64,000 nucleotides of DNA from assembly GCA_963775295.1 (NCBI GenBank), contig CAVZIK010000006.1, positions 2,604,001-2,668,000 of the forward strand, in the 5' to 3' direction. Positions 54,252 through 62,246 of this stretch are shown one piece after another (the first letter of the stretch is position 1; every line of letters begins with the position of its first letter). Made by a program: the position numbers and the translations under genes. The notes under the pieces are model-generated. The model saw only the letters and a list, made by a program, of their open reading frames with translations. It made no database searches and was not told the origin of the DNA. The stretch is from JAMDEO01 sp963775295 (GTDB taxonomy: Bacteria > Actinomycetota > Thermoleophilia > RBG-16-64-13).

Positions 54252-55015
54252 GACCGCCTCGAGGAGGACGTCTCATCGCTCGGGCCCAACGTCGCGAAGA
54301 GTCGCGCGATCGCCTGATAGTGCGAACCCTTCCAATAGATGCGGCCACACCCTCGACATCGACAGAATTCGTTGTGAACGAGCGCCGTATGAGGGGGAAG
54401 CTCGCCCTCGATCTCGGACTTGTCCACCGGGTCCACGAGACCGTTGCAGCTCGAGCAGCGACTGAAGGGCCGCATCGATCCAGCCAAGTCGAACCTTCGT
54501 GTCACTTCTTCCAGTTGGCGGCGCGGATCGCTTTCCCTCACGAGATATCCGTGGGTGACGATGGCCCGTTTGAGCAGCCCTCGGTCTCGCGTGAGAATCG
54601 TTCGCTCTTCCCTCAGGGAGGAGTCCACGATCTCGTCGTCCACCGAATCGTTGCGGTAGAGGGTGTCGAAGCCGGCCAGGCGAAGGTAGGCAGCCAGCTT
54701 GCCCAAGTGAACGTCGGCCACGAATCGCATCTCCCTCAAGGGCCTCGATCGGACCCGGGTAATGCCGGAGATGTCCAGTGCTTCAAACACAGGGAACACG
54801 CTCACCCTTTCCCCCTCCGCAACCAGGTGGCCAAAATCAACGGCACGGCCATCCACCAAGATGAGGTCGACCTCGGTGTGCGGGATCCCCAGACCCTCGA
54901 CAAGGTCCTTGACTGTACGCCCTGCGGAGAAAAGCGCCGGAAACTCCCCGCCCCGCCTGTCGGCGGTAAGAAAGTCCCCCAGTTCGGCGTAGAAACGGAC
55001 GAGGACAGTGCCCAT
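54248..55015 (-). CDS. MoaD/ThiS-like domain fused to Mut7-C PIN-like RNase domain
   Basis: 255 residues. Residues 1-85 are a ubiquitin-like beta-grasp (VLVRFYAELGDFL ... LVAEGERVSVFPVFEA). Residues 95-250 are Mut7-C: MRFVADVHLGKLAAYLRLAG, SVDDEIVDSSLREERTILTR, DRGLLKR, and two Cys pairs (CSSCNG, CRGCGRIYWKGSHY) binding zinc. PIN-fold acidic residues are present (Asp in FVADVHLG, LTRDRG). Bacterial function unproven; RNA cleavage is inferred. The beta-grasp lacks the terminal Gly-Gly because it is N-terminal. Confidence 0.88.
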   Translation of the reverse strand: MGTVLVRFYAELGDFLTADRRGGEFPALFSAGRTVKDLVEGLGIPHTEVDLILVDGRAVDFGHLVAEGERVSVFPVFEALDISGITRVRSRPLREMRFVADVHLGKLAAYLRLAGFDTLYRNDSVDDEIVDSSLREERTILTRDRGLLKRAIVTHGYLVRESDPRRQLEEVTRRFDLAGSMRPFSRCSSCNGLVDPVDKSEIEGELPPHTALVHNEFCRCRGCGRIYWKGSHYQAIARLFATLGPSDETSSSRRS

Positions 55016-55040
55016 ACATCCCCCGCCTATCGACCCTGGG

Positions 55041-56342
55041 TTATTCCTCGGACATCTCCAGGGCGCAGGTGAGCATCATTTCGAAAAGATCGCTGAAGTC
55101 ACCCTCGTCGACACAAGAAAGAGCCACTCGGATATCGGTGTCGCTAGTGGAGATCACGCCCACGCCATATTCGTTAAGGAGGCGCACGCGATAGGTTTCG
55201 GCGTTCAACTTATTGAGACGCAAACAGAGAAAATACCCGCCCGTGAAAGGATAGAGCTGCCAGGCCGCAGAGAATTTGGGGTCCGCGAGTACTTGCTTGA
55301 CCCTCGCCGCCCGACTCGCCAAGATGGCGAACCTAGCCGCCTTCTGAGCTCGGTAGTCCTCGTCGGCCATGGCCCTCAGAACCAGTTCCTGGGACAAATT
55401 GGACGAGTTGGAAATGGTGCCGCGGATGCAGCCGGCCGTCTTCTTTTCGAGAGGCTCGTAGACGTCCGCACCGTCGGCAATGCCATAGGTGATAAACGCC
55501 ACCCTGAGGCCCCAGGCGAAGTCCTCTTTGGAGGCGCCATCGAGTTTGATGGCGAGAATAGAGTGATGAGCACCGGCCAGGTGGGTGAATAGAGACTCCC
55601 GCATCACCTCTTCGCCATAGAAGAGTCCGAAGTACGCGTCGTCGCACACTGCCACAACGTCGCACCCTTCGTCGGCAGCCTGGACGAGAGTCTCCTTGAT
55701 GGCTTGTGCTTCCTTCTCAGTGATGGAGTAGCCCGTCGGGTTGTTCGGAAAGTTCAGTAAGACGAGCAACTTGCGCGCGCCCGCGTTCGCTTGGACCGTC
55801 GCGCGGAAACCCTCGATGTCGAACCCGCTCTCGAGGGCCAACAAGGGGTATCGCACCACCCGAGCATTTCGCTTCACCTCGAACACCAGCAGGTAGTTGC
55901 CCCATAGCTTGTCGGGCATGAGGATGACGTCTCCCGGGTCCACGAACATGTCGGCGATGGTGCTCAGACCGTGCGTGATGCCGCTGGTGACGACCGGCAG
56001 ACTGATGGGCGTGTCGCCCAAGGAAGGGTTCTTCTCCCGAATCTCGCTTTGCCACACGGCGCGAAGATCCGCCCGCCCGGCCGAGGGGGCGTAAGGCAGC
56101 ACCTGGTCGGCGTCCAGTTCGCACAGGTGCCGGGTAATCGCGGGGAGACCCATGGCGTGCTTCTGCTCACGAGCCTCCCCGATGGTCGCATCGTACCGGT
56201 TGGCCTTCTGCTTGGCCTCGGCCGACTGAGTGAGAATCCCTTTGGGGTAGTACAGATCCCTGCCAAGCTGGGACAAGACCCTCATGACCGAGGGAGCGGC
56301 CCCCTCGATCTTCTCGTTCAGCTCTTTGGCTAGTGGGTTCAA
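55041..56342 (-). CDS. PLP-dependent aminotransferase, class I/II
   Basis: 433 residues. DATIGEAREQKHAMGLPAIT, DQVLPYAPSAGRADLRAVWQ, LLNFPNNPTGYSITEKEAQA, VCDDAYFGLFYGEE, and the PLP lysine in ILAIKLDGASKEDFAWGLRV. The substrate is not clear; related genes are labelled aspartate or aromatic aminotransferases. The frame runs open to 56507 inside pckG. TTG 56342 with a GGGGGAA site 5 nt upstream gives the natural start MNPLAKELNEKIEG. It follows pckG by 40 bp. Confidence 0.88.
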   Translation of the reverse strand: MNPLAKELNEKIEGAAPSVMRVLSQLGRDLYYPKGILTQSAEAKQKANRYDATIGEAREQKHAMGLPAITRHLCELDADQVLPYAPSAGRADLRAVWQSEIREKNPSLGDTPISLPVVTSGITHGLSTIADMFVDPGDVILMPDKLWGNYLLVFEVKRNARVVRYPLLALESGFDIEGFRATVQANAGARKLLVLLNFPNNPTGYSITEKEAQAIKETLVQAADEGCDVVAVCDDAYFGLFYGEEVMRESLFTHLAGAHHSILAIKLDGASKEDFAWGLRVAFITYGIADGADVYEPLEKKTAGCIRGTISNSSNLSQELVLRAMADEDYRAQKAARFAILASRAARVKQVLADPKFSAAWQLYPFTGGYFLCLRLNKLNAETYRVRLLNEYGVGVISTSDTDIRVALSCVDEGDFSDLFEMMLTCALEMSEE

Positions 56343-56382
56343 TGGTTCCCCCAAATCGTCGCGGCCTGGTCGTCGGTCCGCC

Positions 56383-58200
56383 CTACGCTTTGGCCAACCT
56401 CTCTTGGATGGTCTGCAGGCGCTTGCGAAGCGCCTCTGGCAGATGATCGCCGAATTGGTCGTAGTACTCGGCCAATCCCTCGAGTTCTTTCTTCCAGCCT
56501 TCGACATCCACGGTCAGCAACGTCTGCAGGTCGGCCTCCGGGATATCCAATCCCGAGAGGTCAAGGGCGTCGGCGGTAGGCAGATAGCCGATGGGAGTCT
56601 CCACAGCCTTGCCCTCGCCTTCTACGCGCTCGAAAATCCACTTTAGCACGCGACTGTTCTCCCCATACCCGGGCCAGAGCCAATGGCCGTCTTCAGCCTT
56701 GCGGAACCAGTTCACGAAGAACACCTTGGGCAGCTTCTCGACGTCGGTCCTGTCTGCCATGGAAAGCCAGTGAGCGAAGTAATCGCCCATGTTGTACCCG
56801 CAGAAGGGCAGCATTGCAAAGGGATCGTGCCTGAGGACGCCGGCCTTGCCCAGCGCCGCAGCGGTGGTCTCGGACCCCGCGGCCGAACCCATAAACACAC
56901 CGTGCTCCCAGTCAAACGCCTGGTTGACCAACGGGATCGTGCTCGCCCGCCTGCCCCCGAACAGAAAGGCCGAGATGGGAACACCGGCCGGATTCTGCCA
57001 GTCTGGGTCGATCACGGGGCACTGCTCGGCGGGAGCGGTGAAACGGGAGTTGGGATGAGCGGCTTTGCGACCCGAATCGGGACTCCAGTCGTTGCCTTCC
57101 CAGTCGATGAGATGCGCCGGAGCCGGCACGCCCATTTCTTCCCACCAGACGTCGCCCTCATCGGTGAGGGCGGTGTTGGTGAAGATGCTGTTCTTGGTGA
57201 ACGAGTCCATTGCGTTGGGGTTGGACTCGTACGAGGTCCCCGGAGCCACGCCGAAGAAGCCCGTTTCGGGGTTCATGGCGTACAGGCGACCGTCTTCGCC
57301 GATGCGCATCCAGGCGATGTCGTCACCCACGCAACTGACTTTCCAGCCGGGCAAAGTAGGAAGCATCATAGCCAGGTTGGTCTTACCGCAGGCGCTGGGG
57401 AAGGCGCCGGCGATGTAGCGCTTCTTACCCTCGGGAGAAGTCAAGGACAGGATGAGCATGTGCTCGGCCAGCCATCCCTCTCGGTGAGCCACAGCCGACG
57501 CGATGCGGAGAGCGAGGCACTTCTTGCCCAGCAGGGCATTGCCCCCGTAGCCGGAACCGTACGACCAGATGGACGGATCCTCGGGAAAATGCACGATGTA
57601 CTTATGCATGGGGTCCCGCTCACACGGCCAGGCAACGTCCCCCTGGAAGGGAGCGAGAGGAGCCCCCACAGAGTGCAGGCAAGGGATGAATTCGCCATCG
57701 GTGCCGAGGGCCTCGAGCACCTGCGTACCTGTGCGGGTCATGATCATCATGTTGGCCACCACGTAGGGCGAATCGGTGACCTCGATGCCAATTTTGGAGA
57801 AGGGCGAGCCCACTGGTCCCATGGAGAACGGGATGATGTACATCGTCCGTCCCTCCATACTGCCCTTGAAGATGTCCATCATCTTGCACTTCATGTCGGC
57901 GGCAGCAGCCCAGTTGTTCGTGGGGCCGGCGTCTTCCTGGTTCTTGGTGCAGATGTAGGTCCGTTCCTCGACGCGCGCGACGTCGCTGGGGTGAGAGCGA
58001 GCGAGGTAGCTATCAGGGCGCAGAGCGTCGTTGAGTTTGGTGAAAGTGCCGTGTTCCACCAGGAGTTCGCACATCTTCTCGTAGTCTTCCGGCGAACCAT
58101 CGAGGGTATAGACGTTGTCGGGCTTGCATAGTTCAACCACATCTCGTAGCCAAGCCGATAGCTCAGGGTGTTTGGTGATCGCGTCGAGCGCGGCGGACAT
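56383..58200 (-). CDS. pckG: Phosphoenolpyruvate carboxykinase (GTP)
   Basis: Converts oxaloacetate + GTP to PEP + CO2, the entry to gluconeogenesis or, reversed, anaplerosis. SMGPVGSPFSKIGIEVTDSP, the kinase-1a loop AGAFPSACGKTNLAMMLPTL with the reactive Cys (~270), GWKVSCVGDDIAWM, and PISAFLFGGRRASTIPLV. 605 residues, typical of the GTP class. ATG 58200 has AAGGAG with a 6-nt spacer. Confidence 0.97.
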   Translation of the reverse strand: MSAALDAITKHPELSAWLRDVVELCKPDNVYTLDGSPEDYEKMCELLVEHGTFTKLNDALRPDSYLARSHPSDVARVEERTYICTKNQEDAGPTNNWAAAADMKCKMMDIFKGSMEGRTMYIIPFSMGPVGSPFSKIGIEVTDSPYVVANMMIMTRTGTQVLEALGTDGEFIPCLHSVGAPLAPFQGDVAWPCERDPMHKYIVHFPEDPSIWSYGSGYGGNALLGKKCLALRIASAVAHREGWLAEHMLILSLTSPEGKKRYIAGAFPSACGKTNLAMMLPTLPGWKVSCVGDDIAWMRIGEDGRLYAMNPETGFFGVAPGTSYESNPNAMDSFTKNSIFTNTALTDEGDVWWEEMGVPAPAHLIDWEGNDWSPDSGRKAAHPNSRFTAPAEQCPVIDPDWQNPAGVPISAFLFGGRRASTIPLVNQAFDWEHGVFMGSAAGSETTAAALGKAGVLRHDPFAMLPFCGYNMGDYFAHWLSMADRTDVEKLPKVFFVNWFRKAEDGHWLWPGYGENSRVLKWIFERVEGEGKAVETPIGYLPTADALDLSGLDIPEADLQTLLTVDVEGWKKELEGLAEYYDQFGDHLPEALRKRLQTIQERLAKA

Positions 58201-58356
58201 CCCTACTCCTTCCGTTTGCCTATCTGGGAAAAACGTATCATATTCGGCCTAGAAATGGTCCAAAAATGCAGTATCCACACTACTGGGTGATTGATCTACC
58301 TGATTCATGCGATACGCGAGCTTCAATCCGACGCAAGCTGCATACTTGCCTCGTCC

Positions 58357-59310
58357 TCAAACGAGGGAAAGAGCCTTGCGCACCGTTTCCAGCGTCCCGG
58401 CGGAGCCGAGCTTCTCGTTCTTGTGCGCTATGAACTTCGCGTACTCGGCGATGAACATTTTCCCGGGGTCACGAAGATCGAACTTCTCCGGGTGATCACG
58501 AAAGAACTCCCGATGGACCCTAGTCCAGACGAGGCGGCCGTCTGTGTCGATATTGACCTTGGTCACCCCCAGCGGCACGGCCTTCGCGAATTCGTCCTCG
58601 TCGACACCTTTGGCTCCCTTGATCGCCCCACCGGCGGCGTTGATCCGCGCGATCTCCTGTTGGGGCACGGAGGAAGAGCCGTGCATCACGAGCGGAAATC
58701 CGGGCAAACGTTTTTGGATCTCCGCCGCAACGTCGAGATGCAGACCCTGTTCGCCGCTGAACTTGTAAGCGCCGTGGCTCGTGCCGATGGCTACGGCCAG
58801 ACTGTCGCAGCCGGATTCCTTCACGAAGATCTCCGCCTCGGCCGGATCCGTGAGGTGGGCGTTCTTCTCGTCCACCTGCACATGCTCCTCGACACCTCCC
58901 AACTGCCCCAGTTCCGCCTCCACCGAAATCCCCTTGGCGTGAGCCGCTTCGACCACCTGGCGGGTGACGCGGATGTTGTCTTCGAGAGGCTCGCCGGAGG
59001 CATCGATCATCACCGAGGAGTAGAACCCACTCTCGATACAGTCGAGAGCCGTCTCCAGGTCCCCGTGATCCAAATGGACGGCGAAAATGGCCTCCGGAAA
59101 CATCGCGTCCGCGGCCAGGATCATCGCCTCGAGCATGCGCTTATCCGCATACGAACGGGCTCCGCGCGAGATCTGGATGATGAACGGTGCTTGAGAATCC
59201 AAACAGCCCCGGAAAAGGCCGAGGGTCTGCTCCATGTTGTTGATGTTGTAGGCACCGACAGCGAACTTGCCGTACGCGACTTTGAACAGTTCCTTCGTTG
59301 CGACGATCAT
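58357..59310 (-). CDS. fba: Class II fructose-bisphosphate aldolase family protein
   Basis: Zinc-dependent aldolase fold: GAYNINNMEQTLGLF, VHLDHGDLETALDCIESGFY (zinc His and catalytic Asp), SVMIDASGEPLEDNI, VEAELGQLGGVEE, AVAIGTSHGAYKF, PLVMHGSSSVPQQEI and VNIDTDGRLVWT. 317 residues. Lies downstream of nothing on its strand except the hydrolase at 60.2 kb; with pckG it suggests a gluconeogenic set. Tagatose-bisphosphate specificity cannot be excluded. GGGGAG lies 8 nt before ATG 59310. Confidence 0.93.
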   Translation of the reverse strand: MIVATKELFKVAYGKFAVGAYNINNMEQTLGLFRGCLDSQAPFIIQISRGARSYADKRMLEAMILAADAMFPEAIFAVHLDHGDLETALDCIESGFYSSVMIDASGEPLEDNIRVTRQVVEAAHAKGISVEAELGQLGGVEEHVQVDEKNAHLTDPAEAEIFVKESGCDSLAVAIGTSHGAYKFSGEQGLHLDVAAEIQKRLPGFPLVMHGSSSVPQQEIARINAAGGAIKGAKGVDEDEFAKAVPLGVTKVNIDTDGRLVWTRVHREFFRDHPEKFDLRDPGKMFIAEYAKFIAHKNEKLGSAGTLETVRKALSLV

Positions 59311-59480
59311 TGAAAGGCTCCCCTATGTCGCGGCGCCGCCATTTCGGCGCCGGTGTGAGCGCAAAGAATATCAGGCCAACGCCCGCAGAGGAGACGCGCG
59401 CCGGTCCACGCGCCGGGTATGCGCCGATCGGGACACCCGGGTCGCCGTTCCGCAGAGCGGGATTCAGTCAGTCCCCGGGT

Positions 59481-60185
59481 TCAGTCACCCGCGAGCGCTT
59501 TCAGCACGTCGTAACTGGTGGTCACCCAACCAAAGGCGTGCTCCACGTTCCATTCGCTAGCCAATCGGTTATGCTCAGGACCGGAGTTGTTGCATGCGTC
59601 GGCCACCAGGATGGGCCAATAGTCGAGAAAGTAGCCGTCGCGCAGGGTGGATTCCACGCACACGTTGGTAGCGACGCCCGTATAGAAGACGTAACGGATA
59701 CCCCACGTCTTCAGGATCATGTCGAGGTTCGTGCCCGCAAAGCCGCTGTACCGCTGCTTGCGAACCACCACGTCCCCGGGACAGGGGGCGATCTCCTCGC
59801 GGATCTCCTCATCCCAGGTTCCCTCGGTAACGAACCTGCCCCACGTCTCGGGGCGATCCTGCATGAGCAGGAGCCCCAACTCCTTGTGCCAGTTGGGGGA
59901 CTGCGGGCCGCCGGAATCCGAATAGTCGGCGTTATAGCTCATCTTCACATAGACGATCCTCACTCCTGCCTCTCTCAAAGCGGGAAGAAGCTTCGCGTTG
60001 GCTTCGACGGCCGGAAAAGCACCGCTGATGTCGTAGCCGGCTTCGTCGAACATCCCGCCCTCGGAAAGAAAGGCGTTCTGCATGTCGACGACGATCACCG
60101 CCGTCCGGTCAAGATCGATTTCTAAGGGGACAGGCTTGGCGTTGATCTTGAGCGTCCTCGACGTCATGGGAGCCTCGGCGTCCAT
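59481..60185 (-). CDS. Isochorismatase-family cysteine hydrolase (RutB/carbamoylase-like)
   Basis: 234 residues with the Asp-Lys-Cys triad: AVIVVDMQNAFLSEGGMFDE (Asp), DVVVRKQRYSGFAGTNLDMI (Lys), FYTGVATNVCVESTLRDGYF (Cys). The layout resembles RutB ureidoacrylate hydrolase and N-carbamoyl amidases, but RutB partners are not present. Likely frees ammonia and CO2 from a carbamoylated or amide substrate. ATG 60185 has GGAGGA just upstream. Confidence 0.87.
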   Translation of the reverse strand: MDAEAPMTSRTLKINAKPVPLEIDLDRTAVIVVDMQNAFLSEGGMFDEAGYDISGAFPAVEANAKLLPALREAGVRIVYVKMSYNADYSDSGGPQSPNWHKELGLLLMQDRPETWGRFVTEGTWDEEIREEIAPCPGDVVVRKQRYSGFAGTNLDMILKTWGIRYVFYTGVATNVCVESTLRDGYFLDYWPILVADACNNSGPEHNRLASEWNVEHAFGWVTTSYDVLKALAGD

Positions 60186-60297
60186 CTAGTCCTCCGGTAT
60201 TCTCTCGGTCTGGTTCCCCGGTGGGTGGCTGGCGATCGTTGAGCCCCAGTATACTGCGACCTTGGCATCACTCTAGAACCGGCCAGAAGGAGGCGAC

Positions 60298-60678
60298 GTG
60301 GGCAGCTGCATGGAAGACGGTCCCGGAGGCGTGCGCTCACTCATGGAGCGCTATGTGGAAGCGGTCTACCACGCCGACGTGCCCACGTTGAGAAGTCTGT
60401 TTCATCCCCAGGCGTCGATGTCAGGGTATCTAGGCGACGATCTGCTTGTGGGGTCTCCGGAGCCCTTCTTCGGCGATCTCGCGAGCCGCGCCTCCATGGC
60501 TGAAAGCAAGCATCCCTATGAAGCCAAGATATCGAACGTCGACGTCACAGGACGAGTTGGTACCGCGACACTTGTGGAGCACGGCTTCTTCGGAGCCTTC
60601 GACTTCGTCAATTACTACCACCTTCTGTTCATCGAGGGCGAATGGAAGATCGTGTGCAAGACCTTCTCCTCTATCTGA
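60298..60678 (+). CDS. NTF2-like (lumazine-binding-type) protein
   Basis: 126 residues of the cone-shaped NTF2-like fold: SLMERYVEAVYHADVPTLRS and LFHPQASMSGYLGDDL, ending VNYYHLLFIEGEWKIVCKTF. Members are often small dehydratases, isomerases or binding proteins; no catalytic set is obvious. GTG 60298 has AAGGAGG 4 nt upstream; ATG 60310 is possible. Confidence 0.82.
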   Translation: MGSCMEDGPGGVRSLMERYVEAVYHADVPTLRSLFHPQASMSGYLGDDLLVGSPEPFFGDLASRASMAESKHPYEAKISNVDVTGRVGTATLVEHGFFGAFDFVNYYHLLFIEGEWKIVCKTFSSI

Positions 60679-60766
60679 CGCAAAGATAGATCCCGCCCCC
60701 ACCGGCGCATGATGTCAGGTCATTCTGGGTACCCATGCGGCATCAATCCCAGAAATGGAGGTCGGC

Positions 60767-61006
60767 ATGAGATTTGTCAATGCAGCCGATTTGGATAAAC
60801 CGGCAATGATGACCCTCGAGGCAGGCACGTACTATTGGTGTAGGTGCGGCCAGACCCAGACCCCCCCGTTCTGCGACGGCTCACACGAAGGCAGCGGGGT
60901 CACGCCTCTCGAGTTCGAAGCGGACGGCAGAACCCCGATAGCGATGTGCATGTGCGGACTAAGCAGGAAGGCTCCGTACTGCGACGGCTCACACCGCGAG
61001 TACTGA
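60767..61006 (+). CDS. CDGSH iron-sulfur domain protein
   Basis: 79 residues with two CDGSH motifs: YWCRCGQTQTPPFCDGSH and MCMCGLSRKAPYCDGSH, each giving three Cys and one His for a [2Fe-2S] cluster. Electron transfer or redox sensing is likely. ATG 60767 has GGAGG 5 nt upstream. It follows the NTF2-like gene by 88 bp on the same strand. Confidence 0.93.
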   Translation: MRFVNAADLDKPAMMTLEAGTYYWCRCGQTQTPPFCDGSHEGSGVTPLEFEADGRTPIAMCMCGLSRKAPYCDGSHREY

Positions 61007-61378
61007 TAGTCTAGACGCCGACGCAAGGCCCCCCGCATTGCCACACGGGATGATGCGCGGCGCCGCCGGCTGTCCACCAGCTGGCCGCCGCCGTCTCGGC
61101 GGGTGATGGGCAGGTTATGCTGGCCGCATTCCGCGATGAACCTCTCACGCGACGCCCGAGACAGTTCCACGGAGCAGAACAAACCACATACCAGGACCGC
61201 TCTTTCCAGGATGAGTTCGGCACATGGAAGCGGGCGTGCCGATGCCGTGCGACAGACAGCTAACGCACCAGGGTTCGGGCGCGCGTACACGTCTATGAGG
61301 CAAACGTCGCTGACGCTCGGACAAGTCACACGGTAGTATGTTTCAGACCCGCCACGGCGCGATCATCAAGGGGGAAGA
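61007..61378. other. Non-coding stretch
   Basis: 370 bp between the CDGSH gene and the lactonase-like gene, both on the plus strand. No ORF with a ribosome site, no hairpin with a U-tract and no clear promoter recognised. Confidence 0.4.
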
Positions 61379-62233
61379 ATGAGACTGCACTTGCTCAACG
61401 GCGGACTTCTCTACACCGAATGGGCCTTCCACTGGCACTTCGGCACAGTGGACGAGACCGGGCAGGAACATCAAGCCGGACCCTACCGGGTGCGCAACGC
61501 TCAATTCTTGATCGACCATCCCCAGGCCAAGATCATCATGGATCTGGGTTATAAATACGAGGACTTCAAAGACTTCCCCGGCTTTCCTCACCGGAAAGGG
61601 CCCGAAGGCTTCCATGTCAAACAAGAGCCCGACGAGAACCCCATCGCCCAGTTGGCACTCCTAGGTTACAAGCCGCAGGACATCGATTACGTTGTCATCT
61701 CCCACCTCATGTCCGAACACGCCGGATGGCTTCCCGAGTTCGCCGGGACGAAAGCCAAAATCATCGTGCAGGAGAATGAATACGACTACGCCAGCCGGAT
61801 AGGCGTGCCGCCGGTACCCGGGCGTCCGCCGGCCATCGAGCAGTTCCACACCTGGATGTATCACAGAAAGCACTTCGAAGTCTCCGGACTCAATTTCCAT
61901 CTGATCGACGGCGACTACGATCTGGTAGGCAACGACGTCACTGTTCTCTCCCTGCCCGGCCACACACCCGGATATCAGGCCCTGCTCGTCAACCTGCCCA
62001 AGACGGGTCCCGTGGTGCTTTCTTGCTGCGAGCACCTCGGTAACTACTACGGCATCCCCATCAACGGCAACGGGCCCGGAATTCCTCACGCGTTCACCTG
62101 GTTCGCGGGCGGGGAGTTGGCCAGCCTCAAGCGAGTGCGCGAGATCGTGGAGAAGACAGAAGGGCAGATCTTCTGCGGTCATGACGACGAACAGTGGGAA
62201 ACCTTGAAGCACGGAACCGAGTACTACGAGTGA
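61379..62233 (+). CDS. Metallo-beta-lactamase-fold protein, AHL-lactonase-like, altered metal ligands
   Basis: 284 residues, aligned by eye to the AiiA-type lactonase clade. The usual HxHxDH appears as HLMSEH (His109, Met111, Glu113, His114). GHTPGY supplies His195, and the final FCGHDD supplies His268. The bridging Asp position reads SCCEH (Cys216/217). So two or three metal ligands differ from the standard. A different metal, substrate or loss of hydrolysis is possible. ATG 61379 has GGGGGAAG upstream. It precedes the ThDP enzyme by 13 bp and is probably co-transcribed. Confidence 0.85.
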   Translation: MRLHLLNGGLLYTEWAFHWHFGTVDETGQEHQAGPYRVRNAQFLIDHPQAKIIMDLGYKYEDFKDFPGFPHRKGPEGFHVKQEPDENPIAQLALLGYKPQDIDYVVISHLMSEHAGWLPEFAGTKAKIIVQENEYDYASRIGVPPVPGRPPAIEQFHTWMYHRKHFEVSGLNFHLIDGDYDLVGNDVTVLSLPGHTPGYQALLVNLPKTGPVVLSCCEHLGNYYGIPINGNGPGIPHAFTWFAGGELASLKRVREIVEKTEGQIFCGHDDEQWETLKHGTEYYE

Positions 62234-62246
62234 GAAGGGCCGAAGC

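Noticed and set aside
56683..58131. 482-residue plus-strand open frame opposite pckG
   Set aside because: Antisense shadow of PEP carboxykinase.
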